64,000 nt of DNA, from NCBI GenBank assembly GCA_963803735.1, contig CAWDNV010000010.1, forward strand, positions 992,001 through 1,056,000, read 5' to 3'. The translations under genes were made by a program, and so were the position numbers. The stretch is from Palsa-189 sp963803735 (GTDB taxonomy: Bacteria; Acidobacteriota; Terriglobia; Acidiferrales; UBA7541). Numbering within the stretch: the stretch's first letter is position 1; the number at the start of each line of letters is the position of its first letter. Shown here one piece after another: positions 16,802-24,012 of this stretch. The notes beneath the pieces were generated by a model, which saw only the letters and a list, made by a program, of their open reading frames with translations, was not told where the DNA came from and did not search any database.

Positions 16802-17013
16802 TTTCTTCTCCTTCGTGAGTGAGATGGGGGCCTAATGTGGTGTTTCTGATGGGCGGATTGTGGAATTCCGGAAATCTCAAGTCAAATGAAATTTCGGCTA
16901 AAGCTTTATTTATTTTGAGGGGCGCTTCAAATTTCGAATAGACGAGTTTCGCGGATGCCAGCATGCTCTGCATTTAAGTTAAGATCACCTTTTATTTTGC
17001 TTCCAAAGTCAGC

Positions 17014-17060
17014 ATGCAATATTGCATAATAGGTGTCAACGGGAATATGCAATATTGCAT
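17014..17060 (+). promoter_or_regulatory. Twin palindromic operators of the HigB-like/XRE/DUF3467 operon
   Basis: The perfect 14-bp palindrome ATGCAATATTGCAT occurs twice, at 17014-17027 and 17047-17060. The copies are 33 bases centre to centre, about three helical turns on one DNA face. The second copy ends 21 bases before the ATG at 17082. An XRE-type repressor encoded in the operon is the obvious candidate ligand. Confidence 0.8.
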
Positions 17061-17081
17061 TGTCTGACGGGCTGGAATAGA

Positions 17082-17486
17082 ATGGCCTTCTGGGAGTTCT
17101 TCGACTACATAACCGAGGATCACAAATGCCCAATACTGGATTGGTGGGGGGTACAAGAAGGTGGCGTGCAGGCTGCCTTTGACGTTCTCTTGAAGACCCT
17201 CATCGAACGGGAGGATTGGGAATCGGTAAAACCGTCTAAGCGACAACACAGGGTCCTAACAGGTGACCATGCTGGCATGTGCGAGCTAAAGTTCAAGGTC
17301 GAGGGAATAGGAAAATTTAGACCGCTGGGCTTATGGCGTCCTATCCAGCGGGACTTTATTTTCTTTGGTGCCTGCCGAAAACGGATGAAGCCCTTCTCTA
17401 CCATTCCGCCCGATGCTTTTGATGACGCGTATAAATTGATGCGTCGCTTTGAGGATGGGAAAGGAGATATACGCAAACATGTTTAG
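17082..17486 (+). CDS. RelE/HigB-like toxin (putative)
   Basis: 134-residue basic protein preceding an XRE-type regulator gene with which it overlaps, the HigB-HigA order. The core has the pattern of HigB/Gp49-like mRNA-interferase toxins: CELKFKVEGIGKFRPLGLW, then strands IQRDFIFFGACRKRMKP, and a final helix DDAYKLMRRFEDG. It is longer than the minimal fold because of an N-terminal helical extension rich in aromatic residues (AFWEFFDYITEDH). ATG at 17082 is preferred; an upstream TTG would place both operators inside the coding region. The ribosome-binding site is weak. The toxin assignment rests on fold-like pattern and context, so it is tentative. Confidence 0.6.
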   Translation: MAFWEFFDYITEDHKCPILDWWGVQEGGVQAAFDVLLKTLIEREDWESVKPSKRQHRVLTGDHAGMCELKFKVEGIGKFRPLGLWRPIQRDFIFFGACRKRMKPFSTIPPDAFDDAYKLMRRFEDGKGDIRKHV

Positions 17487-17976
17487 CAATAATTGGAACA
17501 AGCTACGGAGCAAGAAGTACCGGGAAGCTTTTGTACTCCAAGCGTTCAAGAGGATCGTTCCGTTTCAAATCTACGCAATGCGGAAAAAGCGCGGTTGGTC
17601 ACAGGAGAAATTAGCCGAGCAAGCAAAGGTCACTCAGGGCGTAGTTTCTCGCGCAGAGGACCCCGACTATGGCAATCTGACAATTAATACTATTTGCCGG
17701 ATTGCGGCAGGATTTGATGTCGCATTCATCGGTAAATTCGTTCCTTTCTCAGAACTGGATAGATGGTTTAATAACCTCTCTGAAGCATCAGGAATCGTGC
17801 CCAGTTTTGACGAGGATGGCGTTATTCCTTTTGTGAGCCTGCCAGAGATCGGCCAAAACCAAGCCACTAGTTTAGTAGAAGAAGAGAAGAATCTATTTGG
17901 CGATGCACTGCCGGGGCCAACGAAAGCCCAAACCGGCCGGGAGATGAAGGGGCAACGGGCAGCTGCGGGGAGATAA
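17479..17976 (+). CDS. XRE-family regulator / HigA-like antitoxin
   Basis: 165-residue protein with a helix-turn-helix of the Cro/CI (XRE) type at about residues 29-80: IYAMRKKRGWSQEKLAEQA, then VTQGVVSRAEDPDYGNLTINTICRIAAGFDV. An 80-residue C-terminal extension (FSELDRWFNNLSE to NLFGDALPG) is acidic and probably contacts the partner protein. The start codon ATG at 17479 lies inside the last codons of the toxin gene, and AAGGAG is 12 bases upstream. It presumably binds the twin palindromes at 17014-17060. Confidence 0.8.
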   Translation: MFSNNWNKLRSKKYREAFVLQAFKRIVPFQIYAMRKKRGWSQEKLAEQAKVTQGVVSRAEDPDYGNLTINTICRIAAGFDVAFIGKFVPFSELDRWFNNLSEASGIVPSFDEDGVIPFVSLPEIGQNQATSLVEEEKNLFGDALPGPTKAQTGREMKGQRAAAGR

Positions 17977-17980
17977 GAAA

Positions 17981-18307
17981 ATGGCGCAAGAGAAAAAGTC
18001 TGCCGAAACACGCGAATTTAGATGGGTCAAATCCGAAAAGGGCATCATCGAACTTTATGCCAACATGATTCATCCAACTTGGACGCTCTTTGACGTGAGG
18101 TTAGTCCTAGGGCAGCTAATGGGCGTGAGAGGTGATCCGGTTGGCAAAGGATTTGTAGTCGAAGAACAGGGCGGTGTAACGATCTCTTGGCCCCAAGCCA
18201 AAGCCTTGCGTGACACGCTCGTTTCACTGATTGCGAGTTACGAAGAAGCTAATGGGGAGATCAAAGAGATCAAGCTAGCTCAACCCAAAAAACTCCTTGA
18301 AGAGTAA
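17981..18307 (+). CDS. DUF3467-like protein
   Basis: 108 residues, four bases after the XRE gene stop, so the third gene of the same operon. The translation follows the DUF3467 pattern: ELYANMIHPTWTLFDVRLVLGQL near the start, a central strand (GGVTISWPQAKALRDTLVSLI) and the characteristic end SYEEANGEI. DUF3467 has no established function. Its consistent placement after a TA pair could be tested; it might be a passenger or a third component. Confidence 0.65.
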   Translation: MAQEKKSAETREFRWVKSEKGIIELYANMIHPTWTLFDVRLVLGQLMGVRGDPVGKGFVVEEQGGVTISWPQAKALRDTLVSLIASYEEANGEIKEIKLAQPKKLLEE

Positions 18308-18438
18308 CTTCGCCCTGTCACGGCGAGGCCGTTCTAGCGGATTCTGTGTGAACTATGTAATCAGCACGTTTACTCTTTGCCACGGACGCGGCGAGCAACG
18401 GCTTGGGCCTGCGGCGGCTTGCCATTAGAATAGCCCCG

Positions 18439-19497
18439 GTGAAAATCACTTTCGGAATTTCCCTTCCTGAATTCCGCACTTTGCAGCCGCCTCGGCGCCA
18501 TAATCCGGGCCGGACAGCTTTTTGGCTGATCGCTGCATTGGTATCCCTTTCCCTGATTCTTCCCGGCGCGGGTGTGGTAATGCAGCAGGCGAGCCAGCAA
18601 GAGCCGCCTCCGGCCGCAGCACTGGCGTCTATTGGGCTCGGCTTCGCAGTCGGCGCCTGCGCTTATTTGCTCGACCGGCGCTCCCTGCGGCGCTGGCGCA
18701 CGCGGCGCGAACAAACGCTGCTCGCCGCCTACGAAAGGATCCACTGCCGCGATTCCCGGACCGTCGAAGCCACCGCCGAATCGCTGGCGCTGAGCTGCAA
18801 ATGCGGCCTGGTGGCACGGCCATGGACCGAGCTGACCGGCTTCACGGAAACGCCGTCTTTCCTGATTCCGCTCACGCGCAATGAGTCCTTCCCTATTCCC
18901 AAATCGGCTTTTGCCACCGAAGGCGAGCTCACCGAATTTCGCAGCTTGATCCTCGATAAGCTGCACACGGACCGGCCGTTCACCGCCACTCCCGTCGAAT
19001 TTGCGCACACGGCGGCTGACTTCTGGCATGCCAAATTGCTGCACGTGCGCAGGGGAGGAGGCTGGAGGCGCGTGCTCAAGATCGCAATGGCCACGGCCGC
19101 ATTCCTCGTCGCGATTCTCATGTCTATCTCCGAAGCACGCGCGGGACGGCTGCCTGCCTGGCTCGTTCCCGTGGAACTGGGCGCATTCGTTTTCTTTCTG
19201 ACGAGAACTGTGCGGCTCCGCCGGCATTACTACGGGCCGTTGTGCATGTACTTCAGCGAGGAAGGATTCCACGTCGTGGATCCTGGATCGCAAAGCCGTC
19301 GCCGCTGGAGTGAGCTCGTCGGCTATCTGGAAGACCGGCACGTTTATCTGCTCTATCTCAATCCGCGGCTCTATCGCATCGTGCCCAAACGCGTGCTGGG
19401 CCATCGAGCGGAAGACTTCAGCCGCTTGGTGCAGACCGCCCTGCCAGCTTTCGATTATCGCCGGCGGCTTCCCGTCGCCGACGCCGCCCGCATCTGA
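18439..19497 (+). CDS. YcxB-like domain membrane protein (two tandem YcxB-like units)
   Basis: About 352 residues. Two hydrophobic hairpins (near residues 30-85 and 215-260) are each followed by a soluble YcxB-like domain. The first is TAESLALSCKCGLVARPWTELTGFTETPSFLIPL, with FPIPKSAFA and EFRSLILDKL. The second is FSEEGFHVVDPGSQSRRRWSELVGYLEDRHVYLLY, with RIVPKRVL. The repeat is clear from the shared W-[ST]-EL-x-G-[FY] and P-x-R/S-x-x-x motifs. YcxB-like domains are cytoplasmic, of unknown function. GTG at 18439 is chosen because it starts just before the family-like VKITFGISLPEF; a TTG at 18403 is also in frame. Confidence 0.72.
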   Translation: MKITFGISLPEFRTLQPPRRHNPGRTAFWLIAALVSLSLILPGAGVVMQQASQQEPPPAAALASIGLGFAVGACAYLLDRRSLRRWRTRREQTLLAAYERIHCRDSRTVEATAESLALSCKCGLVARPWTELTGFTETPSFLIPLTRNESFPIPKSAFATEGELTEFRSLILDKLHTDRPFTATPVEFAHTAADFWHAKLLHVRRGGGWRRVLKIAMATAAFLVAILMSISEARAGRLPAWLVPVELGAFVFFLTRTVRLRRHYYGPLCMYFSEEGFHVVDPGSQSRRRWSELVGYLEDRHVYLLYLNPRLYRIVPKRVLGHRAEDFSRLVQTALPAFDYRRRLPVADAARI

Positions 19498-19537
19498 AAA
19501 CTTTTATCCGGCCTTGACGACAAGGCGATAACTCCTC

Positions 19538-19566
19538 TTGACGCAACTTAGTCCAGTGACTAAACT
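19538..19566 (+). promoter_or_regulatory. Promoter with overlapping operator of the Phd/PIN module
   Basis: TTGACG (19538-19543) and TAAACT (19561-19566) with a 17-base spacer make a good sigma-70-like promoter. The inverted repeat TTAGTC-CAGT-GACTAA (19548-19563) lies between and over the -10 box, well placed for autorepression. The predicted transcript start would be only a few bases before the ATG at 19579, implying a very short leader. Confidence 0.6.
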
Positions 19567-19578
19567 AACTTCAAAGCC

Positions 19579-19839
19579 ATGAAACAGGTGAACATCCATC
19601 AAGCGAAAACGCAGTTATCCAAGCTGCTCCGGCGAGTTGCCGCGGGCGAAGAAATCGCCATCGCGAACCGCGGCGTGCCGGTGGCCCGGCTCGTGCCGGT
19701 GCCACCGGGGAATCGCAAGCGCAACCAAGGAGCATATGGCGACACCATTAAAATTGCCGATGACTTCGATGGCCCGTTGCCCGACGAAATTCTGGACGCA
19801 TTTGAGGGAGTGCGATCCACCAAATCAAAGAAATCGTGA
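19579..19839 (+). CDS. Phd/YefM-type antitoxin
   Basis: 86-residue antitoxin. The N-terminal half is the standard Phd/YefM DNA-binding fold: VNIHQAKTQLSKLLRRVAAGEEIAIANRGVPVARLVP. The C-terminal half (IKIADDFDGPLPDEILDAFEG) is the toxin-binding helix typical of partners of PIN toxins. Its stop codon overlaps the toxin's GTG start by four bases (GTGA). The promoter and operator are immediately upstream. Confidence 0.9.
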   Translation: MKQVNIHQAKTQLSKLLRRVAAGEEIAIANRGVPVARLVPVPPGNRKRNQGAYGDTIKIADDFDGPLPDEILDAFEGVRSTKSKKS

Positions 19840-20231
19840 AGTACCTGCTGGACACCGCCGTAGTCATTCACAACTTGATTGCAAAAGCTAGGCTGAACCG
19901 GCGAGCGCTGCAGCTACTTGCAGACGATTCTGCGGAACTGTACCTGTCGCCTGCGAGTTCCTGGGAAATTACGATCAAGTTCGGCACGGGAAAGCTGATC
20001 TTGCCGCAACCGCCTTCCGAATTTGTGATCCGGGCGATTCAATTGATGTCCCTGCAATCGCTCGATATTACGCACAGCCATGTCGCAGCATTGGAGAAGT
20101 TGCCAAATTATCACCGCGATCCCTTTGACCGGATGTTGATCGCGCAAGCGCAGGCGGAGGGGTTGGTGCTGTTGACGGCTGATCGCAACCTCGAAAAATA
20201 TCAGGTCGAAACGTTTTGGTGCGGAACCTAA
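19836..20231 (+). CDS. PIN-domain toxin (VapC-like, Sll0205 type)
   Basis: 131-residue PIN-domain ribonuclease toxin. The catalytic acids can be placed: Asp6 in KYLLDTAVVI, Glu near residue 44 in SPASSWEITIKFG, and the Asp residues of HRDPFDRMLIAQAQ and LLTADRNL. The spacing and the sequence YLLDT...SSWEI.IK...GKL.LP...LP..HRDPFDR match the Sll0205-like PIN subgroup. It begins with GTG inside the antitoxin stop region, so expression is coupled. Confidence 0.9.
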   Translation: MKYLLDTAVVIHNLIAKARLNRRALQLLADDSAELYLSPASSWEITIKFGTGKLILPQPPSEFVIRAIQLMSLQSLDITHSHVAALEKLPNYHRDPFDRMLIAQAQAEGLVLLTADRNLEKYQVETFWCGT

Positions 20232-20476
20232 GGTTTGCCGGCAGGCGCTGACTCAATCTTTAGCAGCCCCTTAGCCAAAACCTCGCTCGCTTCCTTCTTG
20301 CAGAGTCTTCTACAGCCTCACTCCGCACGGCACTGTAGGCGTTCTGAACCAAACAGCGTATTCCGAACCTCCGCGCTCTGGAAAAACATAGACACAGGAG
20401 CGAGTTCTGAAGCCATTAAGTGGCTCAGGACCACGTAAAGATGCGTTAAACGCAACAGTTTCTCCGGGAGGTAAAA

Positions 20477-21016
20477 ATGGCAGATTTGAATTATCAAGTT
20501 GAGAATGTCGCGGTCGTCGCCCATCCCAATTGGGGTGCAATCTGGGCCGGAACGTTCACGTTCGTGGCGATCTGGTCTGTTTTTGGTATGCTGGGTTTGG
20601 ACCTGTTTGCGACTGCCCCGAATCCGAATCCGTCAGAACCGATCCCAGGCATGAATGTAGGCACGGCCGTTTGGGTACCCATTCTGACGATGATCGCCAT
20701 GTTTGTAGCAGGAAGGGTGACCGGCCAGTTGGCCGCAATTCATAACTCGCGAGATGGCATAGTTCACGGAATGGTGATGTTTGGGCTGTCGGTTGCTGCC
20801 GCTCTTCTCCTGGCAGTGGTCGGCGGCAACGCCCTTGGCTACACGTTCATCGATCGGATCGCACACAGCGTATACGTACTCACCATCTTTTCCGATCTCG
20901 GGTGGGTGCTATTTGTATCCCTGTTCCTGGGATGGCTTGCGGCTATGGCTGGCGCTTCGACGTCCCACAAAGAGTTCGCACAGCGCGTTGTTCACGGCCG
21001 AGTCCGGCACGCGTAA
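20477..21016 (+). CDS. Hypothetical four-span membrane protein
   Basis: 179 residues with four predicted transmembrane segments: about 20-43 (AIWAGTFTFVAIWSVFGML), 64-86 (VWVPILTMIAMFVAGRV), 100-124 (GMVMFGLSVAAALLLAVVGG) and 137-162 (VLTIFSDLGWVLFVSLFLGWLAA). Short soluble ends. GGGAGG seven bases before the ATG supports the start. I do not recognise a family or a pathway; the flanking genes, a TA module and a DoxX gene, do not help. Confidence 0.72.
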   Translation: MADLNYQVENVAVVAHPNWGAIWAGTFTFVAIWSVFGMLGLDLFATAPNPNPSEPIPGMNVGTAVWVPILTMIAMFVAGRVTGQLAAIHNSRDGIVHGMVMFGLSVAAALLLAVVGGNALGYTFIDRIAHSVYVLTIFSDLGWVLFVSLFLGWLAAMAGASTSHKEFAQRVVHGRVRHA

Positions 21017-21228
21017 TCAAGACGCACCAGCGCTTTAATCAGCGAGGCCTACGCTAGCACGCGCGTCGTCGCGGGCGATTTCCTCTAATTGCCCCGCGGC
21101 CGGCGTGCACGTCATCGTTTGGGTAATACGGCGCCGCGCGGAGTAACATAGGGCCGCCGTAACAGGCCAGCGGGAACAGCATCAAACCGCAAGCTTCTCA
21201 ACTCTGCCACTACGACAAGGAGGTCGCT

Positions 21229-21633
21229 ATGGACTTGCTCCAGATTCTGCAGATCCTCTTCCTGATCGGGCGCATCATTGTGGGCGGATATTTTCTGATG
21301 GCTGGCTTTAATCACTTCAAGAACGCGGACATGATGGCGGGCTACGCACAAGCGAAAGGCACTCCGTCGGCGAAACTCGCCATATTGGGCACGGGCGTCC
21401 TGCTGGTGCTCGGCGGCGCAAGTATTCTGCTCGGCTACCATCCCACCATTGGCACCGGTCTTCTGATCGTTTTCCTGCTGGGCGTCACCTTTAAAATTCA
21501 TAACTTCTGGACGATTTCCGATCCGCAGGCGCGCATGAATGAGCAGGTGCATTTCGGCAAGAATATCGCCATGATCGGATTTTTGCTGATGACGCTGATG
21601 ATCTTCCGGCCCTGGCCTTTCAGCCTGGGATAG
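21229..21633 (+). CDS. DoxX family membrane protein
   Basis: 134 residues with four transmembrane helices. The DoxX signature is clear: LIGRIIVGGYFLMAGFNHF at the first helix, then YAQAKGTPSAKLAILGTG leading into the second, and a short amphipathic NFWTISDPQARMNEQVHFGKN before the last. A perfect AAGGAGGT ribosome-binding site precedes the ATG. DoxX-like proteins are associated with quinone-linked or oxidative-stress membrane functions; the exact role is unknown. Confidence 0.85.
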   Translation: MDLLQILQILFLIGRIIVGGYFLMAGFNHFKNADMMAGYAQAKGTPSAKLAILGTGVLLVLGGASILLGYHPTIGTGLLIVFLLGVTFKIHNFWTISDPQARMNEQVHFGKNIAMIGFLLMTLMIFRPWPFSLG

Positions 21634-21718
21634 CCGCCCGTAGCCACAACGATGCGGCAGGGTCGCGCTGCCTTTTGTGGCATTATGTGAAGCTCTTGGG
21701 ACGGCTGCCGCCCCTTTC

Positions 21719-22537
21719 ATGTCCACGATCGAACGATTTTTCCGCAACAAGGTCGTCCTCATCACCGGCGCTTCCTCGGGCATCGGGGAGGAACTCGCGC
21801 TGCAACTGGGCCGTGCGGGCGCGAAGCTGACGCTCGCGGCGCGGCGCACGGAGCTGCTGGAAGCTTTGGTGCAGAAAATTGCGGCGTCAGAGAGCGCGAA
21901 GCCTCTCGGCATTGCTTGCGACGTTACGCGCGATGGCGACCTCGAACGCGCCGTCGCCGAAAGCGTGCGCCATTGGGGAAAGCTCGACGTAGCGATTGCC
22001 AATGCGGGTTTTGGCGTGGTGGGCGCGCTGAAGAAACTATCGCTCGACGATTACCGGCGCCAGTTTGAGACTAACGTATTCGGCGTGCTGCGCACAATCT
22101 ATGCGGCGCTTCCGGAAATCGAGAAGACCGAGGGCAACATCGCGATCATGGGAAGCATTTCCGGTTGGGGAGCCGCTCCGGGAACTTCGCCCTACGCCAT
22201 GAGCAAATTTGCCTTGCGGGCGCTGGCAAATTGTATTGGCCCGGAGCTGCAGAAGTCCGGAGTGAAAGTAACGCTGATCAGCCCTGGCTTCGTGGCCAGC
22301 AATATCCGCCGCGTCGATAATCGCGGAGGTTTCCATCCGCGCGCCAAGGATCCCGTTCCAGCATGGCTCGTCATGGAGACGGGCAAGGCAGTGCGCCAGA
22401 TGTTGCGCGCTATCGCGCGAGGCCAGCGCGAGGTGATCATCACCGGCCACGGCAAGATTTTGGTCGCGCTCGAACGCTTCGCGCCGTGGATCGTCCGCGT
22501 AGCAGGCAAGCGCATCGCCGCCAAAGCCAGCTCCTAG
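21719..22537 (+). CDS. Short-chain dehydrogenase/reductase
   Basis: 272-residue classical SDR. TGASSGIG near the N-terminus binds the dinucleotide, ANAGFG is the structural motif, and the catalytic Ser in IMGSISGWG is followed by YAMSK (Tyr and Lys). The C-terminal part includes ISPGFVASNI and a long basic tail, suggesting a membrane-peripheral SDR acting on a hydrophobic or lipid substrate. The start at ATG 21719 is preferred to GTG 21677, which would add 14 residues of unlikely leader sequence. Confidence 0.87.
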   Translation: MSTIERFFRNKVVLITGASSGIGEELALQLGRAGAKLTLAARRTELLEALVQKIAASESAKPLGIACDVTRDGDLERAVAESVRHWGKLDVAIANAGFGVVGALKKLSLDDYRRQFETNVFGVLRTIYAALPEIEKTEGNIAIMGSISGWGAAPGTSPYAMSKFALRALANCIGPELQKSGVKVTLISPGFVASNIRRVDNRGGFHPRAKDPVPAWLVMETGKAVRQMLRAIARGQREVIITGHGKILVALERFAPWIVRVAGKRIAAKASS

Positions 22538-22581
22538 CGGCGCAGCTACCTCGTTCAATTATTTTATTGCAGCAGCAAACC

Positions 22582-22608
22582 TGCCGGGCTGAAGCCCGGC
22601 GCTACATT
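22582..22608. repeat. REP element, left copy flanking the RAYT gene
   Basis: TGCCGGGCTGAAGCCCGGCG followed by CTACATT. It is inverted relative to the copy at 23171: GCGCTACATT here, AATGTAGCGC there. It contains the TAG stop codon of the RAYT gene. Confidence 0.85.
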
Positions 22609-23141
22609 GTCATGCTTACGTTGTGCCGTGGCGGCGACCAATTCTCGAGTCGAGAACCCGAGAAGATCTTTCTGCCGACGTCGGTCAAAAATCCGCTATA
22701 CAGATACTCCCGCGGCTCTTGGCAATAGCCCTTCCGGACTGGATTCAACCAAATGTACCAAGCTACAGATTCGAAAGCGTCCGATTTTCGGAGGATGTGG
22801 TCGAAGTATTTGAATTGCCATAACTCCTGCGCCCATCTTTGCTGAAACTCGAATCCTGTTGTTTGTTTGTAATGCGCAATGAATCGCAGCAGATTGCTGC
22901 TACCCCGGATGCCTTCGGCAAGCAAATGGAGGTGGTCAGGCATCAAGCAATAAGAATGAACATGGAACGCATGCCGTGCAGCCGATTGACGGAGTCTGGC
23001 TATAGCCCACCTTGAAACTCCAGGCCGGTCCAAGAGTGGCCGCCGCCGGGTACAACATAACGTTACGAAGTACTGCCGTTCGCCGAGGTAATTTTCCAGT
23101 TCCAGCCGTATATTTTTGCGTGTCAGTCTGATCGGCATCAT
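22602..23141 (-). CDS. REP-associated tyrosine transposase (RAYT, IS200-like fold)
   Basis: 179-residue Y1-type HUH endonuclease-like protein (Transposase_17/RAYT family). Key elements are YFVTLCCTRRRPLL (first strand), HSYCLMPDHLHLLAEG containing the metal-binding HxH (HLH), KQTTGFEFQQR and the helix FESVAWYIWLNPVRKG. The catalytic Tyr is expected in the latter part (KYFDHILRK or VAWYIWLNP region). RAYTs are thought to excise and mobilise REP sequences. Both sides carry REP elements in inverted orientation, and its stop codon is inside the left REP. Two adjacent ATG codons (23141, 23138) are equally good starts. Confidence 0.9.
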   Translation of the reverse strand: MMPIRLTRKNIRLELENYLGERQYFVTLCCTRRRPLLDRPGVSRWAIARLRQSAARHAFHVHSYCLMPDHLHLLAEGIRGSSNLLRFIAHYKQTTGFEFQQRWAQELWQFKYFDHILRKSDAFESVAWYIWLNPVRKGYCQEPREYLYSGFLTDVGRKIFSGSRLENWSPPRHNVSMTM

Positions 23142-23170
23142 CTATGACCACAGGCGTCGATGTTCGCAGC

Positions 23171-23245
23171 AATGTAGCGCCGCCCTTCAGGGCGGCATCC
23201 GCGCTTGCGGTAAATTAGCCTGCCGGCTTGAAGCCCGGCATTACG
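23171..23245. repeat. REP elements, right copies flanking the RAYT gene
   Basis: AATGTAGCGCCGCCC...GGGCGGCA (23171-23199) is the inverted counterpart of the left element. A second hairpin, TGCCGGCTTGAAGCCCGGCA, lies at about 23220-23240. Together with the left copy they bracket the transposase gene. Confidence 0.85.
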
Positions 23246-23260
23246 CCAAAGAAACCACCC

Positions 23261-23884
23261 TCATTCTTTGTGGTGGAACCAGCCTAAGCCAACGCGCGCT
23301 TGGAGGATGTTTATGCCGGGATTGTCGGGTGTGAGTCCGGCGTCAGAGATGTGCAGCCAGCGCACTTCCAGGCTCCAATGCGCCTTACCGTGGCCGAAGT
23401 TAGCGCCAAACCCCGGCCCGGATGCAAAATTCACGCGCGAAATACCGGCCGGAACGTTGCTGGACGTCAAAAGGAGACCTCCGTCCATATCAACATAAGG
23501 CGCCACGCGCCGGCCAGTGTCGAAATTCCATTTCAAGCCGAGAGGGTTGATGCCAACGCCGTAGACCGCGCCCCGGGGTTGAAAGATGACGTACGCGGGG
23601 ACGGCATCCACCACACACTCGAAGCGTCCGCGAAGAAAACGGGGGCCAACCGCGTCGGTCAAAACCCAACCGTAGCGCACGCCCACATTCCATACCCCCG
23701 TGTTCCCAACTCCATTCGCGAAAGAATGCCCACCGCCGGTCCAGACTTGAAACTCCGTGCTGCCCTTTTGGGGCGTCGGTTCGGTGACGGTTTGCGCCCG
23801 CGCCGCCGTCGCGGCCAAGGCAAGCGCGAACACGATGACGGCTGCTCGTCTTCCCACTCTTCCCACTCTTCCCACTCTTCCCAC
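23261..23884 (-). CDS. Acyloxyacyl hydrolase / PagL-like outer-membrane protein
   Basis: 207-residue outer-membrane protein with a signal peptide (about 12-31, ending AARAQ) and a beta-barrel body. The PagL/acyloxyacyl hydrolase signature is visible: WSLEVRWLHISDAGLTPDN and PGINILQ, with a His-x-Ser pair. In characterised PagL a Glu follows the Ser by about 12 residues; here that position reads Asn, so activity is uncertain. The N-terminus is encoded by a 9-base tandem repeat in which every unit supplies a GTG, giving several possible starts; the longest is listed. The expected role is removal of an acyl chain from lipid A. Confidence 0.72.
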   Translation of the reverse strand: MGRVGRVGRVGRRAAVIVFALALAATAARAQTVTEPTPQKGSTEFQVWTGGGHSFANGVGNTGVWNVGVRYGWVLTDAVGPRFLRGRFECVVDAVPAYVIFQPRGAVYGVGINPLGLKWNFDTGRRVAPYVDMDGGLLLTSSNVPAGISRVNFASGPGFGANFGHGKAHWSLEVRWLHISDAGLTPDNPGINILQARVGLGWFHHKE

Positions 23885-23892
23885 TCTTCCCC
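23850..23892. repeat. 9-base tandem repeat at the start of the PagL-like gene
   Basis: Almost five copies of CTTCCCACT on the + strand. Read on the - strand it is GTGGGAAGA repeated, encoding Val-Gly-Arg and offering a GTG start in each unit. A gain or loss of units changes the N-terminus by three residues without shifting the frame. Confidence 0.85.
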
Positions 23893-24012
23893 TCGGTCTC
23901 CGAGATCAGATGCAGTGCTGGCTCCGAAAGTGACGTGGAAAGTACCACTAATCCTCCTTTCAGCCGAGCACTCGTTTAGAATTCGAAGAGAGACGAGAAA
24001 GATCGACACAAA

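Noticed and set aside
17055..17083. TTGCAT-17-TAGAAT as promoter of the HigB-like operon
   Set aside because: The -10 box would overlap the ATG at 17082, so transcription would begin after the start codon. If used, the translation start must lie further in, for which there is no good candidate.
18370..19404. 344-codon open frame on the - strand
   Set aside because: Antisense to the YcxB-like gene. The translation has no domain pattern and the opposite strand is clearly coding.
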